64,000 nucleotides of DNA from Mycolicibacterium sp. MU0050 (GCF_963378085.1 NZ_OY726395.1:3100001-3164000); one strand, 5' to 3'; shown: positions 1 through 9,849, numbered from the stretch's first letter. The notes: generated by a model from the sequence alone, not told the origin. Translations and numbers: made by a program.

Positions 1-386
1 AGCTGCGACTCGTCTTCGATGTCGATCGGCAGGTTGGGGATGTACCGCTTGGGCCGGGCCAGGTGCCGGCCGGCCCGGATGATCCGCGGCAGGTCCTCCC
101 GGTCGTCGAAGCTGCGGGTGTCCACCGGTGAACCGGCGTCGCGCAGCAACAGCGCGCCGGCGTCGCGTTCGGTTTCGGCCTGGGCGGCCGCCTCCTCCAG
201 ATCGGTGGCACCCTGGGGCGCCAACCCCACGTGGCAGTGCGCGTCGACCAGACCCGGAATGATCCAGCCGTCGGTGAACACGGTCTGCGCATCCGACACC
301 GGTTCGGCCGACAGCAGGCCGTCGGCGATCCACCACTCGACGGGCTCCGCATCAGGCAGGCCGATGCCACGCAGGTGCAGGCGCAC
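1..386 (-). CDS. Amidohydrolase family protein (partial, 3' end outside window)
   Basis: N-terminal 128 or so residues of a metal-dependent amidohydrolase; the rest lies beyond the left edge. The start is GTG at 386-384, sharing its first base with the TAG stop of ffh (TAGTG), so translation is probably coupled to ffh. The diagnostic segment is GLVDAHCHVGL around residues 41-51, the H-x-H metal-binding motif at the end of the first barrel strand in this superfamily. It is followed by an acidic helix and the stretch DAGSPVDTRS, where dihydroorotase-like and imidazolonepropionase-like members have their next strand. The same ffh-amidohydrolase pair exists in M. tuberculosis (Rv2915c). The substrate cannot be told from the sequence. 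Confidence 0.85.
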   Translation of the reverse strand, partial: MRLHLRGIGLPDAEPVEWWIADGLLSAEPVSDAQTVFTDGWIIPGLVDAHCHVGLAPQGATDLEEAAAQAETERDAGALLLRDAGSPVDTRSFDDREDLPRIIRAGRHLARPKRYIPNLPIDIEDESQ

Positions 387-1945
387 TACTTCTGACCCGG
401 GAACTTCAGCTTGGACAGGTCGAAGTCGGCCAACCCGGGCGGCAGCTCGTCGAGGCCGGGCGGCAGCTTCGACAGGTCCGGGAAGCCGCCGGGCACGCCG
501 AGCGGATTGCGCGCCTTCGGCTGCGTCGGGCCCGCCTTCTTCCGGTTCTTCTTGCCCTTGGCGTTCTTACCGCCCTTGCGGTTCTTGGACTTTCGGTTCA
601 GCCCCGGCATGCCGAACTGGCCGGCCATCGACGACATCATCTTGCGGGCCTCGAAGAACCGGTCCACCAACTGGTTGACCTCGGACACGGTGACGCCGGA
701 GCCGTTGGCGATCCGCAGCCGGCGCGACGCGTTGATGATCTTGGGATCGGCGCGTTCGGCCGGGGTCATGCCGCGGATGATGGCCTGCAGCCGGTCCAGT
801 TGCCGGTCGTCGACCGCGGCCAGGGCGTCCTTCATCTGCCCGGCGCCGGGCAGCATGCCCAGCAGGTTGCCGATGGGCCCCATCTGCCGGATCGCCAGCA
901 TCTGCTCGAGGAAGTCCTCCAGCGTCAGCTCGCCGGAACCGATCTTGGCGGCGGCCTCCTCGGCCTTCTGCGCGTCGAAGACCTGCTCGGCCTGTTCGAT
1001 CAGGCTCAGCACGTCGCCCATGCCGAGGATCCGGCTGGCCATCCGGTCCGGATGGAAGACGTCGAAGTCCTCGAGCTTCTCGCCGGTGGACGCGAACAGG
1101 ATCGGGACGCCGGTGACCTCGCGCACCGACAGCGCCGCACCGCCGCGGGCATCGCCGTCGAGCTTGGTCAGCACCACGCCGGTGAAGCCGACGCCGGAGC
1201 CGAACGCCTCGGCGGTGGCGACCGCGTCCTGACCGATCATGGCGTCGAGGACGAACAGCGTCTCGTCCGGCGACACCGCGTCGCGGATGGCGGCGGCCTG
1301 CGCCATGAGCACGTCGTCGATACCGAGACGGCCCGCGGTGTCGACGATCATCACGTCGAAGTGCTTGGCCTTGGCCTCGGCCAGGCCGGCGGCCGCCACG
1401 GCCACCGGGTCGCCCGGTCCGGCGTCGTCGGTGTCCACCGCGTCGGGCGCGGTGCCCGGATGGGGCGCGAAGACGCTGACCCCGGCCCGCTCGCCGACGA
1501 TCTTGAGCTGATTGACCGCGCCGGGGCGCTGCAGGTCACAGGCCACCAGCAGCGGCGTGTGGCCCTTGCCCCGCAGCCACTTGGCCAGCTTGCCGGCCAG
1601 CGTCGTCTTACCGGCACCCTGCAGACCGGCCAGCATGATCACCGTCGGCGGCGTCTTGGCGAACACCAGCGGGCGGGTCTCGCCGCCGAGGATGCCGATG
1701 AGCTCCTCGTTGACGATCTTGACGACCTGCTGGGCCGGGTTGAGCGCCTCGGAGACCTCCGAACCGCGGGCCCGCTCCTTGATGCGCGCGATGAACCCGC
1801 GCACCACGGGCAGCGACACATCGGCTTCCAGCAGCGCCAGCCGGATCTCCCGGGCGGTCGCGTCGATATCGGCGTCGGTGAGCCGGCCTTTGCCGCGCAG
1901 GCCCGCCAGTGCGCCGGTCAACCGGTCGGACAGGGATTCAAACAC
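386..1945 (-). CDS. ffh: Signal recognition particle protein Ffh (SRP54)
   Basis: GTPase subunit of the signal recognition particle; with 4.5S RNA it binds signal sequences on ribosomes and delivers them to FtsY at the membrane. The N domain (1-85) precedes a G domain with P-loop GLQGAGKTT (107-115), DTAGR (202-206) and TKLDG (260-264). The methionine-rich M domain covers about 320-450 (MSSMAGQFGM near its end). A very basic Lys/Arg tail and a final Pro-Gly-Leu-rich stretch make it 519 aa, longer than the E. coli protein (about 450) but usual for mycobacteria. The start is GTG; the Shine-Dalgarno is weak. Its receptor gene ftsY lies about 4.5 kb upstream on the same strand, with the nitrogen operon between them. 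Confidence 0.97.
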   Translation of the reverse strand: MFESLSDRLTGALAGLRGKGRLTDADIDATAREIRLALLEADVSLPVVRGFIARIKERARGSEVSEALNPAQQVVKIVNEELIGILGGETRPLVFAKTPPTVIMLAGLQGAGKTTLAGKLAKWLRGKGHTPLLVACDLQRPGAVNQLKIVGERAGVSVFAPHPGTAPDAVDTDDAGPGDPVAVAAAGLAEAKAKHFDVMIVDTAGRLGIDDVLMAQAAAIRDAVSPDETLFVLDAMIGQDAVATAEAFGSGVGFTGVVLTKLDGDARGGAALSVREVTGVPILFASTGEKLEDFDVFHPDRMASRILGMGDVLSLIEQAEQVFDAQKAEEAAAKIGSGELTLEDFLEQMLAIRQMGPIGNLLGMLPGAGQMKDALAAVDDRQLDRLQAIIRGMTPAERADPKIINASRRLRIANGSGVTVSEVNQLVDRFFEARKMMSSMAGQFGMPGLNRKSKNRKGGKNAKGKKNRKKAGPTQPKARNPLGVPGGFPDLSKLPPGLDELPPGLADFDLSKLKFPGQK

Positions 1946-1976
1946 GGGCCAAGCCTAGCTGCCGTGCCCGCTGCAC

Positions 1977-4451
1977 TCAGCCCGCCTCTGCGGCGGGTTT
2001 CGTCGGCGGGGCGGGCAACGCCGCGTACAACTCCTGTTCCAGACGCTGTTGCCGGCCGGGCAGATCGGGCCCGACGAGGCCGAACACGTCCACCACCGCC
2101 GAACCCAGGGTGGTCACCCGGGCCCAGGCGATGTCGATTCCGGCGCGTTCGACGACGGCGGCCAGCGTGGCCAGCATCGCGACCCGGTCGGTGGAGCGGA
2201 CCTCCAGGGTGAGCCGATCCGCCCCGCCGCCGGGATGCCACAGGATCCTCGCCGGCGCCACCGGCGGGTTGATCGGCACGCCGGGCCGAAACGTCCCGGT
2301 CCGACCCCGCGCGTCCGGGGCGGGGGTCTCCGCGTCGCGCCGCTGCAGCGCGGCGATCACGTCCAGCTGCCCGTCGAGCGCCAGGACCAGTTGTTGGCGC
2401 AGCAACCCGACGCTCGGCGGGTCGCCGAAGTGCGGCGCCACCACGAACGAGTTGATGGCCGAGCCCTCGTGACTGTTCACCGAGGCCGAGTACACGCGCA
2501 GGGAGTGCAGCGCCAGCACCCCGGCTGCCTTGGACAGCAGCCCGCGTTGGTCCGGGGCGATCATGGTCACGACGAACGTGCGCGGGTGATCCCCCGGCGC
2601 CAGGCCGACGTGCACGCCGCCGACCTCGGCCGCGAGCGAAAGATGCTCGGGGGTAACCGCATCGGCGTGCGGCAGCGCTTCGCCGGCCATCGCCAGGCGG
2701 CAGCGCCGCACCAGGTCGCCGATCAGCGAGGCCTTCCAGTCCCCCCACACGCCGGGGCCGGTGGCCAGCGAATCCGCCTCGGCCAGCGCGTGCAGGAGTT
2801 CCAGCAGCACCGGGTCGCCGTCGAGCTTGCCGACCACCGTCGCGATGGTCTCGGGATCCTGCAGATCCTTGCGGGTCGCGGTGCCGGCCAAGAGCAGGTG
2901 GTAGCGCACCATGGCCGACATGGTGTCGATGTCCGAGGGCCACAGCCCCAGCCGGGCGCCGATCTGATTGGCCAGTTCGGCGCCGATCACGCTGTGGTCA
3001 CCACCGCGCCCCTTGCCGATGTCGTGGCACAGCGCGCCGAGCAGCAACAGGTCCGGGCGTGACACCCTCGTGGTGAAAGCGCTTGCCCGGGCGACGGTTT
3101 CGATCAGGTGCCGGTCGACGGTCCAGATGTGCACGATGTCGCGCGGCGGTAGGTCGCGAATCGCCCCCCACTCCGGGAACAGCCGTCCCCACAGCCCGGT
3201 GCGGTCCAGGGCCTCCACGGTACTGATCACCGACGGGCCGGCGGCCAACAGCACCAGCAGATCCTTGAGCGCCTGCGGCGGCCACGGGGGACGCAGCTCC
3301 GGCGCCGAGGCAGCCAGCCTGCTCAGCGTGGCCGCCGACATCGGCAGGCCCGTGACCGCCGAGGCCGCCGCCACCCGCAGGATCAGGCCGGGATCCCGTT
3401 CGGGGCGGGCGTCGCGGGACAGGATGACCTCGCCGTTGTACTCGACCACCCCTTCGTCCAGCGGCCGCCGGGTCGGCCGCCGCAGCGCGGCGAAACCCCG
3501 TTTGGGCAGGGCGTTTCCGGCGGTGCGCAGCCCGGAGTCCACGTAGTAGCCGATGGTGCGGGCGGCGTCGGACAGCCGGCGAGCCAGATCGAAACGGTCG
3601 CCGATGTGCAGCGCGGCGCCGATCTCGTCGGCGTACTGGGCCAGCAGCAGATCCCGGCCCCGGCCGGAGACCCGGTGCAGTTCGGTGCGAACATCCAGCA
3701 GGGCGCCGTGGGCGTCGCCGAGGGTCCCCATCGGTGAGGCCAACAGCTGACTGGGATAGACGTCGGCCAGCTGCGCGATGGCCAGCGCGTTGAGCAGCTG
3801 CACGTCACGCAGACCGCCACGGCCGCATTTGAGGTCCGGCTCGGCCCGGTGGGCGATGTCACCGCTGCGCTGCCAGCGATCCCGGGTGTGCTGGGCCAGT
3901 TCGGCGAACCGACCGGCGATCCCGGTGCGCCACTGCCGTCGGGCCCCGCCGATCAACAACGTCGCCAGTTCCCGGTCTCCGGCGATGTATCGGGCCTCGA
4001 GCATCGCCAGGCCGGCCGCGACGTCGGAGTTGGCCACCTGCAGCGCCTCCGGCACGGTGCGCACGCTGTGGTCGAGCCGAATATTGGCATCCCACAACGG
4101 ATACCAGAGCAGCTCGGCCACCTGGGACACCACGTCGGTGGGCATGTTGTCGTGCAGCAACATCAGATCGAGATCGGAGAACGGCACCAGCTCGCCGCGG
4201 CCCAGCCCGCCGGTGGCCACGATGGCGAAGCCGCTGGTGGGGGTGATCCCGATCTCGTTGGCCTTGCTGGTCAACCAGAATTCGTGCAGTTCGAGCAGCG
4301 CCTGCCGCAGGCCGGCCGCGTCCAGTTGGCGGCCTGCGTTGGCCAACAGATGCTCGACCGCCGAGGTCAGGTCCGTCGCGGGCTTCGACGCGCCCGCCGC
4401 CGGCGCCTCCCATCGGGAGGATCCGGCGGCGGGGTCGGGTTGTTGATTCAT
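1977..4451 (-). CDS. glnD: Bifunctional PII nucleotidyltransferase / nucleotidyl-removing enzyme GlnD
   Basis: Modifies and demodifies the PII protein GlnB according to glutamine level; in actinobacteria the modification is adenylylation. The 824-aa protein shows the nucleotidyltransferase motif [17 protein letters not shown] (residues 82-98, with the metal-binding D-x-D), a central HD phosphohydrolase motif [13 protein letters not shown] near residue 476, and two C-terminal ACT-like regions (about 640-720 and 750-815) that would sense glutamine. An ATG start follows a clear GGAGG site. It is the last gene of amt-glnB-glnD, 58 bp after glnB, and probably shares the GlnR-controlled promoter upstream of amt. 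Domain order and gene order match Rv2918c. Confidence 0.96.
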   Translation of the reverse strand: MNQQPDPAAGSSRWEAPAAGASKPATDLTSAVEHLLANAGRQLDAAGLRQALLELHEFWLTSKANEIGITPTSGFAIVATGGLGRGELVPFSDLDLMLLHDNMPTDVVSQVAELLWYPLWDANIRLDHSVRTVPEALQVANSDVAAGLAMLEARYIAGDRELATLLIGGARRQWRTGIAGRFAELAQHTRDRWQRSGDIAHRAEPDLKCGRGGLRDVQLLNALAIAQLADVYPSQLLASPMGTLGDAHGALLDVRTELHRVSGRGRDLLLAQYADEIGAALHIGDRFDLARRLSDAARTIGYYVDSGLRTAGNALPKRGFAALRRPTRRPLDEGVVEYNGEVILSRDARPERDPGLILRVAAASAVTGLPMSAATLSRLAASAPELRPPWPPQALKDLLVLLAAGPSVISTVEALDRTGLWGRLFPEWGAIRDLPPRDIVHIWTVDRHLIETVARASAFTTRVSRPDLLLLGALCHDIGKGRGGDHSVIGAELANQIGARLGLWPSDIDTMSAMVRYHLLLAGTATRKDLQDPETIATVVGKLDGDPVLLELLHALAEADSLATGPGVWGDWKASLIGDLVRRCRLAMAGEALPHADAVTPEHLSLAAEVGGVHVGLAPGDHPRTFVVTMIAPDQRGLLSKAAGVLALHSLRVYSASVNSHEGSAINSFVVAPHFGDPPSVGLLRQQLVLALDGQLDVIAALQRRDAETPAPDARGRTGTFRPGVPINPPVAPARILWHPGGGADRLTLEVRSTDRVAMLATLAAVVERAGIDIAWARVTTLGSAVVDVFGLVGPDLPGRQQRLEQELYAALPAPPTKPAAEAG

Positions 4452-4509
4452 CTGTCCGTCCTCCCCCTCTTCCTCAGGGTCTTCGACCGACAGTCAAAAC
4501 CGTTGTGCG

Positions 4510-4899
<390 letters not shown>

Positions 4900-6264
4900 T
4901 CAGACGAGCTCATAAGCGGTTTCCGCATGCACTGTCTCGTCGATGCCGGTGTGCTCGTCTTCTTTACTGATGCGCCAACCCAGCGGCTTGACCATGAAGG
5001 CGATGATGGTGGTCATGATCGCAGTAAACACCACGGCGATCGCAGCGATGACGATCTGCACCACGAGTTGCTGGATTCCGCCGCCGTAGAACAGTCCGGT
5101 CTCCAGAGCCAGCAGACCGATACCGATGGTGCCCCAGAGCCCGGAGACCAGGTGCACGCCCACCACGTCCAGCGAATCGTCGTAACCGAACTTGTATTTC
5201 AGGGCGATGGCCAGCGAGGAGAGCGCGCCGGCCACACCGCCGAGGACCAGCGACCCGATCGGGGACAGCGAACCGCACGCCGGGGTGATGGCGACCAGAC
5301 CCGCGACGATGCCGGAGGCGGCGCCCACGCTGGTGGCGTGGCCGTCACGAATGCGTTCCACCAGCAGCCAGCCCAGCATCGCGGCGGCGGTGGCCGCGGT
5401 GGTGTTGACCCACACCTGGCCGGCGATCATGTCCGCGGCGCCCTCGGAGCCGACGTTGAAGCCGAACCAGCCGAACCACAGGATGGCCGCGCCCAGCATC
5501 ACGAACGGAATGTTGTGCGGACGGAAGGTGGACTTGCCGAAGCTGGTCCGCTTGCCCAGCAGGATCGCGAGAATCAGCGCGGCCACGCCGGCGTTGATGT
5601 GAACCACTGTGCCACCGGCGAAGTCGATGGGCGCCACGGTGGCCGAGACACTGCCGTCCTCAGCGGTGGTGGTGCCGAAGATCCAGGCCGCGAACCCGTT
5701 CTCGCTGCCCGACAGCAGACCGCCGCCCCAAACCATGTGGGCCAGCGGGAAATACACCAGCGTCACCCAGATGCCGCCGAACACCAGCCAGGTGCCGAAC
5801 TTCATCCGCTCGGCCACCGCGCCGCTGATCAGCGCGACGGTGATCACCGCGAAGGTCAACTGGAAGCCCACCCAGACGATGGCCGGGACCGTGCCGAACC
5901 CGCCGAGCACGAACGTGTCGGCCCCGTCGATCACCCGGGTCTCGAGTAGCTGACTGACGCCGAACAGGGAGAACGGGTTGTCGAAGACGCCGAAGAAGTC
6001 GCTCTCACCGGTGTGGCTCGAGGAGAACGACATCGAGTAGCCCCACAGCACGTAGATGACGCTGACCAGGCCGATGGACCCGAACGACATCATCATCATG
6101 TTGAGGACGGACTTCTGTCGGGACAGACCACCGTAGAAGAACGCCAGTCCCGGCGTCATGAACAGCACCAGGGCAGCGGCGGTAAGAACCCACGCTGTGT
6201 CCCCTGCACTCAAGCCGTCCGGCCCGAACGGCGCGAACGCTTCATCTGGTAAGGCTAAGAGCAC
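4900..6264 (-). CDS. amt: Ammonium channel/transporter Amt
   Basis: Ammonium channel of the Amt/Mep/Rh family, with about 11 membrane helices over 454 aa. The conserved DFAGGTVVHINAG carries the periplasmic Asp and the first pore histidine; GVHLVSGLWGTIG carries the second pore histidine. The start is GTG preceded by GAGGAGG at good spacing. It is the first gene of amt-glnB-glnD; linkage to a PII gene is the classic arrangement and implies GlnB gates the channel. A candidate GlnR box lies about 107-135 bases upstream of the start. A short C-terminal tail (KEDEHTGIDETVHAETAYELV) is the likely PII contact. Confidence 0.96.
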   Translation of the reverse strand: MLLALPDEAFAPFGPDGLSAGDTAWVLTAAALVLFMTPGLAFFYGGLSRQKSVLNMMMMSFGSIGLVSVIYVLWGYSMSFSSSHTGESDFFGVFDNPFSLFGVSQLLETRVIDGADTFVLGGFGTVPAIVWVGFQLTFAVITVALISGAVAERMKFGTWLVFGGIWVTLVYFPLAHMVWGGGLLSGSENGFAAWIFGTTTAEDGSVSATVAPIDFAGGTVVHINAGVAALILAILLGKRTSFGKSTFRPHNIPFVMLGAAILWFGWFGFNVGSEGAADMIAGQVWVNTTAATAAAMLGWLLVERIRDGHATSVGAASGIVAGLVAITPACGSLSPIGSLVLGGVAGALSSLAIALKYKFGYDDSLDVVGVHLVSGLWGTIGIGLLALETGLFYGGGIQQLVVQIVIAAIAVVFTAIMTTIIAFMVKPLGWRISKEDEHTGIDETVHAETAYELV

Positions 6265-6370
6265 TTGGGTGAACCTCCTCGCGAAGTACGCCGCTTAAAC
6301 GGCCTCGCTGAGAAGGTTCCTCAGTCGCGGTTTCACCGGTGATTCTGTTGTGTTTCTTGCGTGTGAACGG

Positions 6371-6399
6371 GTTTCCGGACGTCGTTACACTCATGTTTC
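6371..6399 (-). promoter_or_regulatory. Candidate GlnR box upstream of amt
   Basis: Read on the minus strand, this stretch has the order GAAAC-6 bases-GTAAC-8 bases-GAAAC. Actinobacterial GlnR boxes are built from alternating GTnAC and GAAAC half-sites separated by about 6 bases. The position, 107-135 bases upstream of the amt start, fits activation of amt-glnB-glnD under nitrogen limitation, which is established in M. smegmatis and Streptomyces. The second spacing (8, not 6) is off-consensus. The assignment is by pattern only. Confidence 0.55.
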
Positions 6400-6433
6400 G
6401 CCCGGCCGACAAGCACTTTCGGGCCGCTGTGAG

Positions 6434-7708
6434 TCAGCCCAGCAGCGCGTCGACGAAGGCGCCGGGCTCGAACGGCGCCAGGTCGTCGGGACCCTCGCCC
6501 AGGCCGACCAGTTTCACCGGCACACCCAGTTCCTGCTGCACCCGGAAGACGATGCCGCCCTTGGCGGTGCCGTCCAGTTTGGTCAGGACCACCCCGGTGA
6601 TGTCGACGACCTCGGCGAAGACCTTGGCCTGCGGCAGCCCGTTCTGGCCGATGGTGGCGTCGAGCACCAGCAGCACCTCGTCGACGGCGGCGCGCTTGCC
6701 GACCACCCGCTTGACCTTGCCGAGTTCGTCCATCAGGCCGGTCTTGGTGTGCAGGCGCCCGGCGGTGTCGATGACGACGACGTCGGCGCCGTTCTCGATG
6801 CCCTTGTCGACGGCGTCGAACGCCACCGACGCCGGGTCGGCCCCCTCGGGTCCGCGCACCACCTCGGCACCCACCCGCAAGGCCCAGGACTGCAGCTGAT
6901 CGGCGGCGGCGGCGCGGAAGGTGTCGGCGGCGCCGAGGACCACCCGGCGGCCGTCGGCGACGAGCACGCGGGCCAGCTTGCCCACCGTGGTGGTCTTGCC
7001 GGTGCCGTTGACGCCGACGACCAGCAGCACCGACGGCGCCGCGTCGTGCGGCAGCGCCCGGATGGAGCGGTCATATTCGGGGTGCAGCTGGGAGATCAGC
7101 GCCTCGCGCAGCACCGCGCGCGCATCCGCGCCCGTGCGGACCCCGCTGGCGACCAGTTTGGCGCGCAGCTGTTCCATCACCGCGGCCGTCACGGTGGGGC
7201 CGAGGTCGGCGATCAGCAGGGTGTCCTCGACGTCCTGCCAGGAGTCCTCGTCCAGGTCGCCGCCGCCGAGCAGGCCCAGCACGGACTTGCCGAGCGCGTT
7301 CTGCGACTTGGCCAGCCGGCCGCGCAGCCGGTCCAGCCGGCCCTCGGTGGGCGCGATGGTGTCCAGCTCCGGAGCGGCCGGCGGGGCTTCCGGCTCGGGC
7401 GGGGCCTCAGGCTCCGGCTCCGGGGCCGGCGGGGCCTCCGGCTCCGGCAGGTGGACGTTGGAGATGGTCCGTTTCGGCGCGTCGCGGGGCACCTCGGCGT
7501 CGTCGCCGATGACCGGGATCTGGTCCTCGCTGCGGCTGAACGTGATGCCGGATCCGGTGGTGTAGCCGCCGGAGCGGTCGATCGACTTGTCGGCCTCGGC
7601 CGGCGGGAGACTGATGCGGCTGCGCCGATAACGGACCAAGCCGACGACGAGCGCGGCGATGAGCAGGACGGCGATGACCGCTACGGCGATCCACAAACCT
7701 TGCGACAC
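6434..7708 (-). CDS. ftsY: SRP receptor FtsY
   Basis: Membrane-associated GTPase that docks Ffh-ribosome complexes. I chose GTG at 7708, giving VSQGLWIAVAVIAVLLIAALVVG as an N-terminal membrane helix (residues 4-25), which matches the mycobacterial protein; the open frame continues 21 codons upstream but without homologous sequence. After the helix come an acidic, proline-rich linker (about 80-125, EPEAPP repeats) and the NG domain: GVNGTGKTTTVGKLA (P-loop), DTAGRLHTK, TKLDGTAKGG and the terminal GEGPDDLAPF motif. 424 aa. It is separated from amt by about 170 bp and ends the conserved block before the accessory island. Confidence 0.95.
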   Translation of the reverse strand: MSQGLWIAVAVIAVLLIAALVVGLVRYRRSRISLPPAEADKSIDRSGGYTTGSGITFSRSEDQIPVIGDDAEVPRDAPKRTISNVHLPEPEAPPAPEPEPEAPPEPEAPPAAPELDTIAPTEGRLDRLRGRLAKSQNALGKSVLGLLGGGDLDEDSWQDVEDTLLIADLGPTVTAAVMEQLRAKLVASGVRTGADARAVLREALISQLHPEYDRSIRALPHDAAPSVLLVVGVNGTGKTTTVGKLARVLVADGRRVVLGAADTFRAAAADQLQSWALRVGAEVVRGPEGADPASVAFDAVDKGIENGADVVVIDTAGRLHTKTGLMDELGKVKRVVGKRAAVDEVLLVLDATIGQNGLPQAKVFAEVVDITGVVLTKLDGTAKGGIVFRVQQELGVPVKLVGLGEGPDDLAPFEPGAFVDALLG

Positions 7709-7764
7709 CCGGCCATTGTGCACGCGGGTCGGCAACACCGCGGGAAGTGGGTACCCGGGCACAC

Positions 7765-8205
7765 ATGGCAAAGGTGGACGTATCCGAATCCTCGACCCTG
7801 ACCCCCGCGCAGGCCTGGGCGCTGGCCTCAGACCTGCGGCGCTTCGACGAATGGCTGACGATCTTCGGCGGCTGGCGCTCGGCCGTGCCGGACACCCTCG
7901 CCGCGGGCACCACGGTGTCCTCGCTGATCAAGGTGAAGGGGTTCCGCAACGTCATCCACTGGGAGGTGACCCGCTATGAGGAGCCGCGGCGCATCGGCTT
8001 GCACGGCCACGGCCGCGGCGGCGTGCAGATCGAACTGGACATGACCGTCACCGAGGATCAGCCCGGCTCGACGTTCCATCTGGTCGCGGAACTGCGCGGC
8101 GGCCTGCTGTCCGGGCCAGTGGGCCGGCTGGTGGCCAAGGTGCTGGAGTCGGATGTCCGGCGGTCGGTGCGCAAGCTGGCGACGTTGTCGCCGGCGGAGT
8201 CTTAA
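7765..8205 (+). CDS. SRPBCC (START-like) protein, Rv0910 family
   Basis: A 146-aa protein of the polyketide cyclase/START-like fold. MAKVDVSESSTLTPAQAWALASDLRRFDEWLTI closely resembles the start of M. tuberculosis Rv0910, whose family is annotated as the toxin of a type II toxin-antitoxin pair. Further shared features are V-x-S...VKG and a GP(V/I)G segment before the last helix. The ATG at 7765 was chosen for this resemblance; an in-frame ATG at 7747 also exists and neither has a good Shine-Dalgarno. No small antitoxin gene is next to it: upstream is the divergent ftsY and downstream a 219-bp gap. Toxin activity should therefore not be assumed; a lipid or small-ligand binding role is equally possible. 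Confidence 0.75.
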   Translation: MAKVDVSESSTLTPAQAWALASDLRRFDEWLTIFGGWRSAVPDTLAAGTTVSSLIKVKGFRNVIHWEVTRYEEPRRIGLHGHGRGGVQIELDMTVTEDQPGSTFHLVAELRGGLLSGPVGRLVAKVLESDVRRSVRKLATLSPAES

Positions 8206-8226
8206 CGCGGCCGGGGTAACCATGGC

Positions 8227-8253
8227 GTGCATCGCTGCACTCGCCAGTGCAGC
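8227..8253. promoter_or_regulatory. Overlapping inverted repeats upstream of amidase gene
   Basis: Two interleaved palindromes sit here: GTGCA-TCGC-TGCAC at 8227-8240 and GCTGCACT-CGCC-AGTGCAGC at 8234-8253. The first has the same arms and 4-base spacing as a site between the LysR gene and the aldehyde dehydrogenase (10760-10773). They lie about 170-200 bp before the amidase start, in an otherwise empty gap, so an operator for one of the nearby LysR regulators is plausible. No T-run follows, so a terminator for the preceding gene is less likely. Confidence 0.4.
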
Positions 8254-8391
8254 ACTGCCCGTTGACTAGCCGCCACGTGCGGGTTGAGATGTACTCCACA
8301 CCGCAGAGTCCCTGACGGGCCTGGCCGTGAAGTTGAAAAGTGCCCAAGTACGTGAATGCGGCCTGCTCGGGCGCTTCTAGTCGAATGGTGT

Positions 8392-8404
8392 CGAATCAGA
8401 TTCG
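8392..8404. promoter_or_regulatory. Inverted repeat just upstream of amidase ribosome-binding site
   Basis: Perfect palindrome CGAATC-A-GATTCG, ending 5 bases before the AAGGAG ribosome-binding site (8410-8415) of the amidase gene. The heptamer GTCGAAT also occurs twice directly here. It could be an operator or a small leader hairpin. Nothing identifies the protein that would bind it. Confidence 0.3.
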
Positions 8405-8424
8405 GATGCAAGGAGATCAGCGCA

Positions 8425-9843
8425 ATGGTGGATAACGGTTCCACAGACGGTCTACATTATCGGGAGATCAGTGAGCTGGTGGAGATGTTGGCCGCCGGGG
8501 ACGTTTCTGCACGGCAGTTGACGGCATTGTCGCTGGATCGCATCGCGACCGTCGATAGCCGGCTCGGATCGTTCGCCTTCGTCGCAGCAGACGAGGCCAT
8601 GAAACAGGCCACTGAGTCCGACGAGCGACGCAAAGCCGGCACCACACGCGGCCCGCTCGACGGTATCCCGCTGGCCATCAAGGATGTCTACGACAAGGCC
8701 GGCTGGCCCACCGAAGCCGGCATGGTCGTGCGCGCAGGTCAGATAGCAACCACGACTGCAACGGTTGTCGAGAGACTCGAACAAGCCGGCGCCGTCATCC
8801 TAGGCAAGGTGCACACCACCGAGGGTGTGTACACCGAACACACGCCGCCGTTCAAGGCACCGCTGAATCCGTGGGATGCGGGCCGTTGGGTGGGCGTGTC
8901 CTCGAGCGGCAGCGGGGTGGCTCCGGCCGCCGGACTTTGTTTCGGCGCCCTTGGCTCCGACACCGGTGGATCGATCCGCATGCCGTCGGCATCCAACGGC
9001 GCGACGGGACTGAAGCCCACCTGGGGGCGCGTGAGCCGGGCCGGAGCCGTCGAACTTGCGGCGACCCTCGACCACGTGGGTCCGATCTGTCGTTCCGCAC
9101 GCGACGCCGGGCTCATCCTCGGCGTCATCGCCGGGGCCGATCCCCGCGACCCGACTGCGTCGCTGCGGCCAGTGCCCGATTTCGGGACGCCACCGCCGGC
9201 CTCCCTACGCGGCGTCCGGATCGGCACCGATCCGGAATGGAGCTACCGTGACGTCAGCGCCGACGTCGAAAAGGCGCACAAGGAAGCTGAACAGGCGCTG
9301 CTGGAGCTGGGTGCGGACCTCGTGCCGATCGTGTTGCCCGACGCGGCCGAGACGGCCGCGGACTGGTTCGAAGTGTGTGCCGCGCAGACGGCGCGCGCCC
9401 ACCGGGGGTCGTACCCGGAGCACAAAGACAGCTACGGCCCGGCCCTCAGTGGACTCATCGAGCGCGGAATCGCCATGACGGCCATGGAATACGACGAACT
9501 GCTGCAGCGACGACTGCTGTTCAAGGGGCAGATGGAGTCCGCTCTGGCGCAAGTGGATGCGGCGTTGATTCCCGCGATGTCCTTCATCGCCCCGCCGGTC
9601 GAGCAGATGGTCCGGATGGACGAGGCGACCACCGCCGGCGTCCACCGCTTCACGGTGCCGTTCACCCTTTCGCAGCTACCCACCATCACCTTTCCCGGCG
9701 GATTCACCACCACCGAGGCCGGCAACCCCTTCCCGGTGGGCCTGCAGATGGTCGGTAGCGCGTTCGATGAGCGCAGACTCGTCGACATCGTCGGCGCTTT
9801 CCAAGCCGCCACTTCATGGAACAAAGAGCATCCCGCGTTGTGA
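8425..9843 (+). CDS. Amidase (amidase signature family)
   Basis: Hydrolyses a carboxamide to acid and ammonia. The 472-aa protein has the amidase-signature Ser-cisSer-Lys triad: Lys86 in LAIKDVYDKAG, the cis-Ser around 160 in SSSGSGVAPAAG, and the nucleophile Ser183 in GSDTGGSIRMP. The length is typical. The ATG at 8425 has AAGGAG nine bases upstream; an upstream in-frame ATG at 8356 has none. It is the first gene of the accessory island, convergent with a LysR gene (6 bp between ends), and shares an operator-like motif with the dehydrogenase and transporter genes. With a urea/amide-type importer nearby, a role in using an imported amide as nitrogen or carbon source is likely. The substrate is unknown; GatA is excluded by the missing gatC/gatB partners. 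Confidence 0.88.
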   Translation: MVDNGSTDGLHYREISELVEMLAAGDVSARQLTALSLDRIATVDSRLGSFAFVAADEAMKQATESDERRKAGTTRGPLDGIPLAIKDVYDKAGWPTEAGMVVRAGQIATTTATVVERLEQAGAVILGKVHTTEGVYTEHTPPFKAPLNPWDAGRWVGVSSSGSGVAPAAGLCFGALGSDTGGSIRMPSASNGATGLKPTWGRVSRAGAVELAATLDHVGPICRSARDAGLILGVIAGADPRDPTASLRPVPDFGTPPPASLRGVRIGTDPEWSYRDVSADVEKAHKEAEQALLELGADLVPIVLPDAAETAADWFEVCAAQTARAHRGSYPEHKDSYGPALSGLIERGIAMTAMEYDELLQRRLLFKGQMESALAQVDAALIPAMSFIAPPVEQMVRMDEATTAGVHRFTVPFTLSQLPTITFPGGFTTTEAGNPFPVGLQMVGSAFDERRLVDIVGAFQAATSWNKEHPAL

Positions 9844-9849
9844 CGGCAG

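Noticed and set aside
7765..8205. Toxin-antitoxin system
   Set aside because: Only the Rv0910-like protein is found; no partner gene is visible nearby, so I did not call a TA module.
8425..9843. GatA subunit of the aminoacyl-tRNA amidotransferase
   Set aside because: The family is the same, but gatC and gatB are not adjacent, the island context is catabolic, and the GatA-specific sequence around the triad is not seen.
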